A DNA stretch of 64,000 nucleotides, from positions 828,359-892,358 of the forward strand of contig GG745332.1 in NCBI GenBank assembly GCA_000151295.1, in the 5' to 3' direction. A program made the position numbers and the translations under genes. Shown here piece by piece: positions 43,552 to 55,233 of the stretch (positions within the stretch are counted from its first letter, which is position 1; each line of letters opens with the position of its first letter). Source of the stretch: Allomyces macrogynus ATCC 38327 (lineage: Eukaryota > Blastocladiomycota > Blastocladiomycetes > Blastocladiales > Blastocladiaceae). The notes under the pieces were generated by a model. That model was given only the letters and a program-made list of their open reading frames with translations. It was not told where the DNA came from and did not search any database.

Positions 43552-45767
43552 TCACAGCATCCGCGGCCTCTTCCCCACATGCATCGCACCGTCGGCCGCC
43601 GGTGCCGTCGCTGCCGCACCCGCAATCCCCCATGGGGCAGCCGTCTTCTCGCGCGCTGCCGCAGCGCGTGCAATCCCCGCTTCTGCGAGCTCCGATGCGC
43701 GGTCCGCCCGCCACGGACACGCCGGCGCGTACTCGCACACGCCACACTTGAGCGACACGTCGCCGAGATCGTGAACGCCGCGCGCGCACCGCACGCCCGT
43801 GGCGAGCGCCAAGAACGACTGGATCCAGAGCCGTGTCGCGTCGGCACCCGGGAAAGCGCAGTCAACGGAGCCGATCAGCGACGCGTCACCCTGGTACAGG
43901 TAGGTCACGCGCATGGTCGTGCTGACTGGTGGGCCCGCAACGAGGTCGATGAGCCGGTCGCGCCAGATGAGAATGTCGCGCAGGGTCGCGACGGGTGGCG
44001 GGGGCTGCGAGCTGGCGGGCGAGGAGTTGAGGATGTCGGTGCGGTGCTGGAACCCACCGGCAAAGTCGAACAGGTAGGTCGAGTTGAGAATATGGTCCTG
44101 GATGTCGCTGTAGAGCGGGCGGTCCGGGTCGGCACCAAGCGCCGCGAGCAGCGCCAGGCCGTCGGTTAGCGAGTCACGGCACAAGGTCGCAACAAGCATG
44201 ACGCGGTAGACAGAGAGTTGCACGCGCGCCGTGGCGCGCTGGGCACGCGGTGGTAGCGACGGCATCCGTCGCGTCTTGTGGTCGGATACGACGTAGTTGG
44301 TCTGGCCCGTGTCAGTCTCGGTGCGGTCGATTTGGTCGACGATCCCGGACAAGACGACACGCGTGCCCGTGGCCTCGTGCGTGACGAGCTGGTGCAGCCG
44401 AAGCTCGCGCGTTTGGCCACATGTGAGCAGTTCGTGCAGGCCAAAAGTGGTGGCGAGGAATCTGGTCGATTGAAACAAATGAGTGATGCGCTTTTTATTG
44501 TCACAAGGCAGGTCCAGTCGAATACATACTTGAGCGCCAAGTAGTCTTCGCGCGTCTTGGCCCGGACCTTGATCTTGGGGTGCAGCTCTGTCTCGAGCTT
44601 CTCGTGAATCTGGTGGCCACGCTCCCGTGTGCGTTCCTGCTCCACGTCGCGCGCGCACCCAAACATAGCCAGCACAGCCTCGTCGCGGCCGACAAGGCGG
44701 CGGTAGAACCACTGGAGCTCGCACCACTCCATTTCCGAGATATCGGTGACCGACACGACCGGTAGCCGCTGTACCGGGGCGGTTGTGATGGATACGGCCC
44801 GTGGGCGCGCCCGGGAGCGCGAGCGCGAGCGCGACTGCGTGCGAGCGTCCGCGGCCGGATCCGAGGTGCGTCGGTGCGACTTGCGCTTGGGTTGTGGTTG
44901 CAGAAACTCCATGGTCCGCGACGAGAAGAGCGGGTATGGGCGCCGGTGCAGCGCCGGGAGCTCGCCGCGTTCGGTGGCCGCAATCAACCAAGAGCTTGGG
45001 TCTTCAATCAGCGGCGTTGGGTCCTTGCTCGGGAGGTCAGGGCACGGATCAGCCAAAACGGCCTCGTCCTGGGCGCTACCGGCGCCCTGGCCGGGTGGAG
45101 AGTCCTGTGCTGGTATCGAGCTATCGTCAATGAGGTGCATTTCCGGCCCCAGAGCGCTCGTTGCGGCGCTGCTGTCGGATGTTGGGAGCGCAGACAGGAG
45201 ACGGTCGGTCTGCGTCAGCGCGAGCTGCCACCACTCGTCCGTATCAATGCTGCCGTCAAATTCGTCAGCATCTTTGTGCTCGTCAACGTCTTGACCTTCT
45301 CCACCGCGAGCAACGGCGGCAGGCATTTCTTGATGTGCGTGCGTGGCCAGGAGACGGTCGGTCTGCTCAAGGGCTTGGTCCCACCATTCCGCAGGAAACG
45401 AGCCAAACTCGTCACTGTCGTCGCTACAGTCGTCGTCATGTTTGGAAGTAGCAGTGGCCATCGTTGATTGTCCCCGCATGCATTCTAGTTGGCCAGCGCC
45501 AGCAAGCACAGCGGGTGATGAGTCGTTCGGGTTGGGTGTAGCGGTCAAGGCCGGATCGGCGGCGGGCAGGCTGGTGTCGAAGCTAGTGCGCGCCGGCGGC
45601 GACATCGCAAAGGCGGGCGGCGCCTCGCCGTTGAGGTCAAACAAGTATGCGCAGTCGTCGCGACCATCGTCACGGATGTGGAGCAGCTCGTCGAGCGGCG
45701 CAGCGAGCACGCTCGCGGGCGAGTCTTGGTCGGGCGCGGCGAGCGCGGCGAGCACGGTGCGGTCCAT
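43552..45767 (-). CDS. EXO5: Exonuclease V (EXO5/DEM1) with iron-sulphur cluster
   Basis: Single-strand-specific bidirectional exonuclease with an iron-sulphur cluster, acting in mitochondrial genome maintenance in yeast and in nuclear interstrand-crosslink repair in animals. Two exons (45767-44530; 44461-43552) with a 68-nt intron; 715 residues. The nuclease core begins at DISEMEWCELQWFYRR, with the first cluster Cys, then HEKLETELHP. The PD-(D/E)XK motif shows the metal Asp in GIVDQIDR and DHK in VVSDHKTRR. The last three cluster ligands are in CGVCEYAPAC (C-x2-C-x5-C). The N-terminal ~330 residues are acidic and disordered and contain two copies of an E/D-W-W-x2-A-L-x-Q-T-D-R-L-L helix. 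A Ser-Arg run (about residue 310) may be a nuclear signal. The long N-terminal region is larger than in animal EXO5 (~373 residues in total). Confidence 0.93.
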
Positions 45768-46202
45768 TGCTGTGGTTGGCGGTGTAGGAACGTCTGCCGT
45801 CGTACAGCCCGCGGTCGTCGTGGTTGCGGTCGTGGTTCCTGGTTAGTGGTGCTGGTGGAAGGGTTTGTGCGGTGCGTGTTCTGCTCTCGGTGTGGCGGTG
45901 TCGCTGGCCTGCTGGGCGACCCGCAACGAAGAACCAGGCCACCGTTACACAGCAACTGGAAACGAAACGTGCGACCCGCTTCGAGCAGCCGCCACCGCGA
46001 GGACGACGTCGCTCGACGTCCCTGCGTGCTGACACCGTGCAACTGCCCGCACTCGACCACGACGCGCCGCTCCAGCTCTCTCGACCCTACAGCCACCTCC
46101 ACAGCCACCACCCACAAGCAACGGCTCGCTCAAGTGCTCGCCCTGACCGGCCCAATTCGCTGTTGAACTCGCCCTCCCGTGCCAGTCGACCGCGCTGCCA
46201 CC
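45768..46202. other. Divergent promoter EXO5 / PAK kinase
   Basis: 435 bp between two divergent starts. The PAK start has a strong context (GCCACCATGT). No gene seen. Confidence 0.5.
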
Positions 46203-48673
46203 ATGTCGGGCGCCGCGCGCGTCGTCAAGGCCGGGTACCTGTCGGTCAAGGAAGATGGGCTGATGTCGTTCATCTGGTCGAAGCGGTGGGTCGTGCTGCG
46301 CGAGCAGACGCTGGCGCTGCACCGGTCCGAGTCGGCCCAGCAGGCCGTGACACTCGTCTTCCTGTCCTCGATTGCCTCGGTCGCGCGCTCAGAGAACAAG
46401 CCCTACTGCTTCGAAGTCGTAACCAAGGACGGCCGCTCCATCCTCTTTGCCTGCAAGAACGACGAGGAGGTGTATACGTGGATCGAGGAGATTTACGTGC
46501 GGTCGCCCCTGACCTCGGTCTCGTCGCCCACCAACTTCCAGCACAACATGCACGTTGGCTTCGACGACCGGTCCGGCGCCTTCACGGGCCTGCCTGACAC
46601 CTGGAAGTCGCTGCTCAACAAGTCGGCTATCTCCAAGGAGGAAATGGCCAAGAACCCGCAGGCCGTGCTCGACGTACTCGAATTCTACACCGCTGGGCGC
46701 CGCCACCGTGTCGACGACCCTGACGCAGCTGCTGCGGCCGCTACTGCCACGTCTGCGGCACCCACGCCCACCGGATCGATTGACGACCAGAGCTCGTCTG
46801 ACCTGTCCGACCGCAGCCCCGTTACGGCGCCGCGCGGTGTCCCTCCGCCGCGCGACCCAGCCGACGCCTGGCGGCGGCACCCGACTGCTCCCTCGGCCGT
46901 TGGGTCGTCGACAGTCGGATCCTCGACCGACAACCTCGACCATTTGGTCGCGCCGCGCCGGCAGTCGTCGATTGTCGACCGCGACGCGGCCGTGCCCGTG
47001 GCCATGCCCCCAACGCGCCCTCCCGTGATCCCGCGCCAATACGACGCGTCAAATGACGCGAGCGACCGTGGTCGTGCCTATGCTGAGCAGCGCGAGCGCG
47101 AACGTGTGGCACGGTCCCGGTCGCGCGGCCCGCCTTCGGCCGCGGCCAACTCGTCGGCTGCCGCTGCCAGCAAGCTCGCGACCCCGCCGCCGTCGCCGGG
47201 TCGTCATCTCATGGCACAGCCGCCGGCGCTCCCGCCGCGGTCCGTTTCGCCGAACCGGCCAGGCGTTTCGGGTGCGCGTACACCTTCGCCGTCGCGGCAC
47301 CACGCGCAGAACCAGCACCGCCCGCCGCCAGCGGCCCCTGCGCGTCCCGGGGTGGACCACGCTAAGCCGCCGCCCAAGAAGCCGACCAAGCCGAGCAACG
47401 CACGCATGACCCTGCCGCAGGTCCTCGAGCACTTGCGCGAGATTGTGTCGGGCGAGGATCCGTCCGTCTACATCAAGAAAAAGAAGATTGGCCAAGGGGC
47501 GTCCGGGTCGGTCTACATGGCGCGCCACGCCATCACGCACCAGCTCGCGGCCATCAAGCAAATGGACTTGTCCAAGCAGCCGCGGCCGGACTTGATTGTG
47601 AACGAGATTCTCGTTATGCGTGACTCGAAGCGTACGCCATTCGGTTCTCGTCTCGTTTCTGTCTGGTGAATGCGGTGTGCTGACCATTTCCGCTCGAAAC
47701 CCCCCCCCCCCCCCCCCCCACAGACCCCAACATTGTCAACTACCTCGACTCGTTCCTCGTACACCGCGAGCTGTGGGTCGTCATGGAGCTCATGGAGGGC
47801 GGGCCCCTCAACGAAATCATTGACGCGAACCCGGGCCAGATCTCGGAGCCGCAAAACTCGGCCATTTGCCGCGAAGTGCTGCAGGGGTTGCGGCACTTGC
47901 ACTCGTGCCACATGATTCACCGCGGTACGGTGCTACCCGTCCACGACGAACTCTCCTTTCGACGACGCTAACACATTCCTCTCTTTTCTTGCTCGCAGAT
48001 ATTAAGTCGGACAACGGTACTTGGTCGCGTTATTATGCTGAATCTCTTCATTGCTAAGCTGACCGGATCGTGCTTGCTGCTTCTTTCAGTGCTCATGAAT
48101 CCGCAGGGCCAAGTTAAGATCACCGACTTTGGGTACTGCGCCAAGCTCACGGACGGCCAGTCCAAGCGCGCGACGCTGGTCGGCACGGCGTACTGGATGG
48201 CGCCCGAGGTCGTCAAGCAAAAGGGCTGTGCGTATTCAGGTTCACGTTGATCCGCGCCCGCTTGACTCCAAATTGACCCTTCATCCCACATTACAGACTC
48301 GTACAAAGTCGACTGCTGGAGTTTAGGTACGTGGCCGGCCAACCATGCCTGTCCCGCCGCCCCCTTCTCCACCCTGACCTCACCCCCTTCTATCCACTCA
48401 ATAGGTATCATGGCCATCGAAATGGTCGAGGGCGAGCCACCATACCTCGACGAGGAGCCGCTGCGCGCGCTCTACTTGATTGCGACCAACGGCACGCCCA
48501 AGCTTAAGCACCCAGGGCAGCTGTCGGCTCTGTTCAAGGACTTCCTCGCGCAGGCGCTGACTGTTGAGGTGGAGCTGCGCGCGTCGGCTGCAGAACTGCT
48601 TGAACACCCGTTCATGGACCGTGCGTGCCCGCTCGAGGACCTGGCGCCGCTTGTGCAGGCCACCCGTCGGTAA
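46203..48673 (+). CDS. CLA4: p21-activated kinase with PH domain (Cla4-like)
   Basis: STE20/PAK Ser/Thr kinase, an effector of Cdc42/Rac in polarity and cytokinesis. Six exons (46203-47631, 47724-47924, 47999-48016, 48090-48227, 48297-48326, 48405-48673) give 694 residues. The PH domain is at ~8-105 ([37 protein letters not shown]). The CRIB/PBD is at ~110-170 ([15 protein letters not shown]). A Ser/Pro/Arg-rich linker follows. The kinase begins near residue 420: glycine loop [12 protein letters not shown], Lys in AAIKQMD, catalytic [16 protein letters not shown], activation loop [14 protein letters not shown] and [23 protein letters not shown] plus CRIB identifies the Cla4/Skm1 branch. The catalytic loop is split by an 18-nt exon, and a 30-nt exon codes part of the helix F region. 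Intron 1 has a ~20-base C run as its polypyrimidine tract. Confidence 0.96.
47700..47719 (+). repeat. Poly-C run as intronic polypyrimidine tract
   Basis: A run of about 20 C residues just before the ACAG acceptor of PAK intron 1. Similar homopolymer runs occur at 2421-2438, 7673-7687 and, as G, at 52728-52743. Confidence 0.85.
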
Positions 48674-48981
48674 ACGTGGAAGCGCGCGTGGCCGCGCTTG
48701 CTTGCTGCTGGGGTTCGATTTTGTTGTTTTGTTTGCATTTTTGGCGGGGTTTGCTCCGATCTTTTTTTTTGTTGGCGCGTGTTCGTTCCACTCTTTTGTT
48801 GCCCGTGTTTGTTCCCTCATTTTGTTCGATTTTGTCTTGCATCCGGCTGTGCTGGCTTGCACCCGCATCACCTCTTTTGCACTTCCGCCCTATGGACACC
48901 ATATCTATGTACTGTAGCGCATGATACATAGTCGACGGTTTGGTGGTTGATATTTTTGGAATCGACGCCGCCATCATCATT

Positions 48982-49073
<92 letters not shown>

Positions 49074-49138
49074 TATCATCATCATCATCATTATCATCAC
49101 CCGTCGCGTCCAGCGACCGGCACTGCATTCACGAGATC
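48674..49138. other. Convergent intergenic
   Basis: 3' ends of the PAK gene (T-rich, GTTTTGTTTGCATTTTTGG near 48730) and of the AGC kinase gene, with a long ATC microsatellite between. Confidence 0.6.
48970..49100. repeat. (ATC)n trinucleotide microsatellite
   Basis: Roughly 40 ATC units with a few ATT interruptions. It gives spurious poly-Ile, poly-Ser, poly-Asp and poly-Met frames on the two strands. Confidence 0.97.
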
Positions 49139-52100
49139 TCACTTCACAACTTCCAAGGCCACGCCGCTCGGCACCTCCACGCTCTCCCGCTCTCTTCCAT
49201 CCTTGCCCACCTCATGCGTTGGCGACACGGCCTCCACGACCGTCTCGGACGTCGACTCGGGCGGCACCACCGCGTCTGGCCCCACAATCACCTCATCCAG
49301 CGGATCATCCCCATGCAGCAACGTAACACTCTGGAACGCAGCAAACGGGTCCGCCGGCACTGCACTTGCCGCGTCCTTAGCTGCACTCGCGCGCCCAGCG
49401 CCACCCGACACCCTGTGGCCGCTCCCAGAACTCGCGCGCCCGTTCCCGCCGCTGCTCGTCGACGCGACCACTCGTAGCCCCTCGCGCGATGCGGGCGCAC
49501 GCGGTGGCCGCGGCAAGTGCGCGGACGTGCGATTTGGCGGCGACGACGAGAGAGGCGTCGGTGGTGGTGGTGTGTCTGGGACCGGGTCGTGTCCCGCGAC
49601 CGCCGGGCCGCACCACTTGTCGAACAACGACGCGAGTTTCGCGCACGCGCCGCTGCCGCTCCCGCCGCTGCTCCTGCCGCCGCCGCCGGTGCCCGCAAGT
49701 GTCGGCGCCGACGCGGAACTCGTAGGCGCGGGAAGTCCAATCTCGCGCGGATCAAACGTCTCCTGCACGAAATTCGACACGCGGTGCGAGTCCTCGGACC
49801 GGATTTCGTACCCGGCCGCCCCCCTTCGAGTCACACCTCCTGGCACGATCTCGTCGGCGTCCTCGGTCGCGAGCTCCGCATCGAGCGCGTCGTCGGCGGG
49901 CAAAGCAGCGGCGATCGCGTCCCACTTATCGCGCGACGGGATCATGGGTGGGGTCATATTGCGCAGGAGCGGCCAAGCGAGCGACTTGAACCACGGGTGC
50001 GTCTTGATTTCGTGTGCGCCCTGCTTGGCGCCGAGTCGCTTGGATTCGGATTTCGCGAGAAGACGGCGTATAAAGTGTCGCACGGTCGTGGAGATTGGGT
50101 TGTGCGCGATCGGGAAGGAGAGGTCGGTGCGCAGGATGTTGGCAAAAGTTAGGTTGCGGTTTTTGGACCGGAATGGGGTGCGGCCGTAGAGGAGCTCGTA
50201 GCCTGGGTAAGGGAGCAGCAGGGAATGAGCGGGTCGGTCCAATGAAATCATGTCGTGGAGAGGGAATACGAACAGAAGATCCCACTGGAACAGATTGGGC
50301 GTGATCACGGGGTTAGCAATGAAAGAGGGAGAGTGGGACAGACCAAGGCGAATATCGAGAATTTACGCACAGAGTCCACCAATCGACGGCCTATCGGGTG
50401 GATAAGTCTCGTTAGATCAAGGTCCAGCAGTATCCTTCGAAAAATCGTGGATAACGTACCACACCATGACCTTCGCCACGAATGACCTCAGGGGCCAGGT
50501 ACTCCTCGGTTCCTACTCGCAAATCCACTTTATCAACCAACACGCGTACCGTCTTCACCGTGTTGGGAGACGCAAACACGCACCGACAAACGAATTGGTC
50601 CGGAAATCGCGCGCGTACGCGTCCGTGTCCGGCTGCCCGTTGGCCCATGCCCACTCGTTGCCATTCGGATTCAGGCCGTCGAATCCCGTCGAGAAGGACG
50701 GTCGTCGTGGCGCGCGCTTGCTCAGGTCGAAATCGGTCAATTTGATGTGGCCGCTCGCGTGCATCAGAATGTTTTCTACTCACCGAATGTAAAGTCATCA
50801 GCTTACCCACCCGCTCTGCTTTGAACAGTTTCAGAGTCCAACGCACCAGGCTTCAAGTCGCGGTAGCAGATCGAGTTGAGGTGCAAGTACTCGAGCGCGA
50901 GTGTGACTTCGGCCACGTAGAACCGCGCCTCGTGCTCACGCAGCACGCGGCCGGGCCGTTTTTGCAGCGCGCGATAGAACTCGCCGCCGAGACAGTACTC
51001 GAGGACAAAGTAGACGTTCTTCGAGGTCTGGAACGTGTGGTAGAGCGTGACGAGGAACGGGTGGTTGCATGCCGTCTGGAATCGAATGAGGTGAGCCATC
51101 GCACTCGCCCAGCTCAACCAACGACCAGCGAACCCGTACCAAAATCTCCTGCTCGGTCAAGACCCGGTGAATCTTGTTGCGCTTGAGCATCTCGGCCTTG
51201 GACAGCACCTTCGCGGCGTACAGCTTGTTCGTGCCCTTGCGGCGCACGAGGTAGACTTTGCCGACATCGCCCTTGCCGAGCAGTTTGATCTTGATGAAGT
51301 GCTCGGGCGCGACCGCCGACGGCTCGATTCGGCGCACCGTCGACGCGGCAAAGCTTGCGCGCATCGTCAAAAAGTAGTCTGGTGGACCCGACCCGGGCGC
51401 GGCCGTGGCCAGCTTGGGCGCCGACTGCGATCGCGGAACGAGCGACGTCGTGGAACGTATCGGCGCGACATCGAGGTCCGGTACCGAATCGACCAGCGTC
51501 TCCGCGGGCCGTGCGCCCAACTGCGGGCCGGCTGGTACCGCCGGTTGTGCCAGCAGCGGCGCGCCCGCATCACCGGCACTTCCCGACCACGCGCCGCGCG
51601 CGGCGAGCGACGACAGGAGCGGATTTCGCGCAAGATGCGGCGCGACCGCGGCCAAGTGTGCGGCAGAGGGCGCTGGCGGCGAATGGGTGAGATGCGGGGC
51701 GCTTGCCGACGCGACGACACGCGCGGGCGTGCGGGCGGCCATGGCCGGTGGGATGATGGCCACGGGCGAGATGGCGGTCGTGAGCGAGGCGCGGCCGTGG
51801 CCGACTGGTGGGGTCGTCAGTCGCGGCAATGACTGGCTGGATGCGGCGGGCGGCAATGAGTTTGGTGCACCCATCTGCACCAATTGCATGGCCGACGATG
51901 ACCGCGGACGGTCGGGTGTTCTTGCGCTTGCGGGCGCGGTGGGCGGGGTCGTGCCGCGGTCCATTTCGTTGGTACTCTCGGTGCGGAAGAGGGCCGAGAG
52001 ACGGTTGGTGAGGCTGGTGCTGCTGCTGCTGCTGGTACGGTTGGTGCTTCTTGGACGCGGACTGGGCGCAGGTTCAGCATTGAGGATGGTCGCTGTTGGG

Positions 52101-52243
52101 TCAAGTGCAGTCGTACAGTTGGTGCTGGTGGCGGCCATGGTGCTCGTGCTTGTCGTGCTGCTGCTGTTGTTTGTGCTGGCGGTCGTGACTATGACAAGGG
52201 GCGAATCTGGGTGCCGGTGCTTGCCGCGGCTGTTGATTGGCAT
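49139..52243 (-). CDS. AGC protein kinase, Nrc2/Fpk1/Kin82-like
   Basis: Ser/Thr kinase of the fungal AGC group related to plant phototropin-type kinases; yeast Fpk1 regulates lipid flippases. Exons: 52243-51140, 51075-50847, 50775-50584, 50512-50460, 50390-50371 (20 nt), 50284-50274 (11 nt) and 50202-49139; about 890 residues. The N-terminal ~320 residues are Ser/Thr/Pro/Ala-rich. Kinase signatures: [13 protein letters not shown], Lys in [36 protein letters not shown] in place of DFG (diagnostic of this subgroup), an insert before the activation loop, then [39 protein letters not shown] and [22 protein letters not shown]. The C-terminal ~250 residues are a Ser/Pro/Gly-rich tail. The start could also be the ATG at 52138. 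The two tiny exons are supported by exact frame and motif continuity. Confidence 0.9.
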
Positions 52244-53611
52244 GGTGGCAAGGCAAACGACCAGTACGGTGAGGCCAACAAGCCTGCACAAAGTGTGTGG
52301 TCACTCCCGCGTGACTGCAATGTGGGGAGCGTTGAAAACAGAAATCGCCACCCTGTAGTGGGTGTCATGGTTGTGACCGCTTCGATCTGATAATAATTAA
52401 TTTACAATCGGCCAGCCTGAAACAAAAAGAGCAACAAGAAGCCGAAAAACACACTGGCGAGCCACATGCACTTCTGCTGTACATAAACCAATTTGCAACT
52501 TTGGACATTGCTGACTGTTGAATACTAATGACAGTCAGCATTAAAGGCCAGTGTCTTGTTTCTTGGTGCAGCAACATCAACAATTTACATTGACAGCAGT
52601 GTGCTGCAGCAACCCAACATGCTCAGACCTGGGTCGCTCATGAGTCACTTGTATTCTTGGGCCTATACATATATGATTTTTGGTTGAGAACACATCACCC
52701 ATCAGGTCCAGACATGCACTGAAAGTAGGGGGGGGGGGGGGGGAGGGAAGTTCAAAAGGATCAGGAAACCAACAAGTATGTGAGTTTGTGGCCCACTGTA
52801 TCAGAGCCTCAAGTCACAGCCTTGCTCTGATTTGCCATGAAGCAAATTGGTGGAGAAAGGGTGGTTCTTGCTTTTGCTCTGTTTTCTGCTCATTTGGGCT
52901 TGATGAAAATGTATCACCTGAAACCCACACCACACCACAACTTAATTTGCAAAGAAAAAGGCAAAAAGAAACAATATCCTCTACCACTCAAGCACTCAAT
53001 GCAGTGTAGAGGGGCCTCCTCAGCTGTGTGCAGGCGGCTTGCTGGACAGAGGACATGGGGTGGAGTCAAGTTATGGTGAGAGTTTGTTGCCATTCTTTGT
53101 GTTTTGGATTTGTCTGCTTCAAGCACTCAACTCCAACTTCATTCCTGTCACACATTGGCATGTAGTATCAAATTCTTGCAGCAAGAGTCTCAGCACATGA
53201 CAATCAATGTATCAACATCATGACAACATGAACTAGTCAGTCAGCTCAAGGCTGATTCCTCTTGCCAGTCCAAGACATGAATTTCTGGTCAGAAGAGCCT
53301 GCTTGGGGCATTGCTCCTGCTCCTAGGCATTCTGGTGGCGCCAAACATGCATCACATTATGAAAAGAAAAATGGGAATGAATCAAGTACATTTTGGCACA
53401 GTCAAATAAACAGCCCTGGACACCCACAAACATACTGTGCAAATACAGCCCTACCCACCCAACATCTTCATGGCCTGTGAGCAGGCCCATTGGCATGCAG
53501 TGCACAATGTGCATGCAACTCCATAGGTGCATGCCAGTGCACAGGCATGCTCTCTCTGCAATATGCACCACCACATGCTGCAACACAAGATGGCACTCCA
53601 CATCCTCAATT

Positions 53612-53857
53612 TTAGTTCCTGGCCACTGTGCTGAGCACCATCAGGATGAACATGGCCACTTTGAGCAGCTCCTTCTTGGCAGTGAAGAGCAGTGTGGCCA
53701 TGAGCACTGACTGCACAATCTTGGTCTCAATGCCCTATTGGAGACCCTTGATGCCCTCCCACTTGATGATCTTGTGGAAGGCATCCATGACTGAGACATA
53801 CCATGCTGAGTCATTGGTCCTTAACTGCTTGATCTGCATTCGAATTTCAATCAGCCA
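53612..53857 (-). pseudogene. Relict copy of the PMP47/ANT1-like carrier C-terminus
   Basis: About 80 codons aligning to the C-terminus of the carrier at 57192-58139, in the same orientation. RMQIKQLRTNDSAWYVSVMD parallels RMQLKQSKTDDSARYASVMD, and GIETKIVQSVLMATLLFTAK parallels GIETKIVQSVLTAALLFTAK. The frame is open except for one TAG at the codon before GIETK, and there is a 12-nt in-frame deletion near the end; the terminal stop is shared. Homology continues into the 3' flank: about 53,300-53,611 aligns with about 56,940-57,191. Nearly every CpG of the intact copy is TpG, CpA or otherwise lost here. It stops abruptly upstream (near 53857), so only the 3' end was copied or kept. A TGTGTCAG just upstream could be a splice acceptor if this was once an exon of a longer gene. 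Confidence 0.85.
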
Positions 53858-55233
53858 AGACTGACACAAACAGGCTCACACTGACCCTGCCTGATCTACC
53901 TGACTCACTCACTGGGAGCTGTCACTGATGGTTCAAACCAGGCTACACCTGTGCTAACCCCCAGCTGCCACAGGTCACTGCACCATCTCCTTTTTGCTGC
54001 ACTTGCCAACTTCAAATCATATCATGACCAGGGCCCTGATCCTCTCCACCACCAATCATGGTTGACAACAACTTTGCACTCATGGCCACTTATGACTGAT
54101 TCTACATTGCCCAACAACAATGCTCCCACCTACTACAGCTCAAGCAACAGCCTGAACTGTGACCACTATGAGCTTCCTATGTCCCTTGCTGTCATTCTGT
54201 TGAGAACAACAACAGGCGGCCACCTGGGCCGACACGCTCCACTCATGTCTAGTGCAAAATGTGCATGCATCCAACACTGCTATGAACTGAATGTCCCTGT
54301 CATTGCACTGAACCCCCACTGCACATGCAACCCACTGACCACTGAGAAAACAACCGAATCCACCATGTTGACATGCTTGATAGTCACCCATGACAACCCC
54401 TCCACCCATGTGGACCTCTGTGACAGCTGCTGTACTGGTAGCTAAGGGTGATCAAACCAATCATAAACCAAAAAAGCGCTTATTTGCAACAATGCCTGCC
54501 CAAACACATATCACCACCCATGGCCAACATAACCATGACACACTCCTCCATGCATCACCTGCCATGCAACCAACACACACGCTTTGGGGCCTTGCCCTCC
54601 ACCACATCCTTGGACAAACTGCCATCTGTCAGCCAAGAAAGCAATGATGTGTGACCCTTCTCACCCACTAACTTGAGCAGCTGCTTGGTGGACAAACTGA
54701 CACCACTGGCCCTCATCACGCCAGCGCCACCACTGGATTCAAGGGCAGCATGCTTGACCAGTAGAATTGGGTTGGGCCCATTCAGTTCAAAGTCTAGAGA
54801 TCAGGGGCCAGGCAAGCATGACGTCAGATGTGTGACTGTTGCAACTGGACCAATCAAGACAAAAATCACTGTCATAATCTGGGTCAGGGACCATATCCTT
54901 GTCAATTGCCAATGGTGGCAGGGTTGTGTCCTGCTGAGGAGCTGCATGTGCCAGTTTGGCCAAGATGCAGGAGGCTGCATGCCCCTGTACAGTGGTGGCC
55001 ATCCTCAGGGCTACAATTGGTCTGACACAGTGGATTGTCAAACAAAAAGCTGGTAGGGGCATGGTGTGGGCGGGGGGAAGCAAGAACCAAGCCTGCACCT
55101 ATACCAGCTATGACAAGGTGACAAGTCTGTCAGAAAACCAGCTGGAGAGGAGTGCAGAAATAAATGAGGTGGAGAGAAACACAGACCCATCCATGGTGCC
55201 AGAGCAGGGCATGTCATCCATGCCATGGACATG

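Noticed and set aside
48940..49326. Poly-Ile, poly-Ser and poly-Asp/Met frames
   Set aside because: Translations of the ATC microsatellite and of the antisense of the AGC kinase tail.
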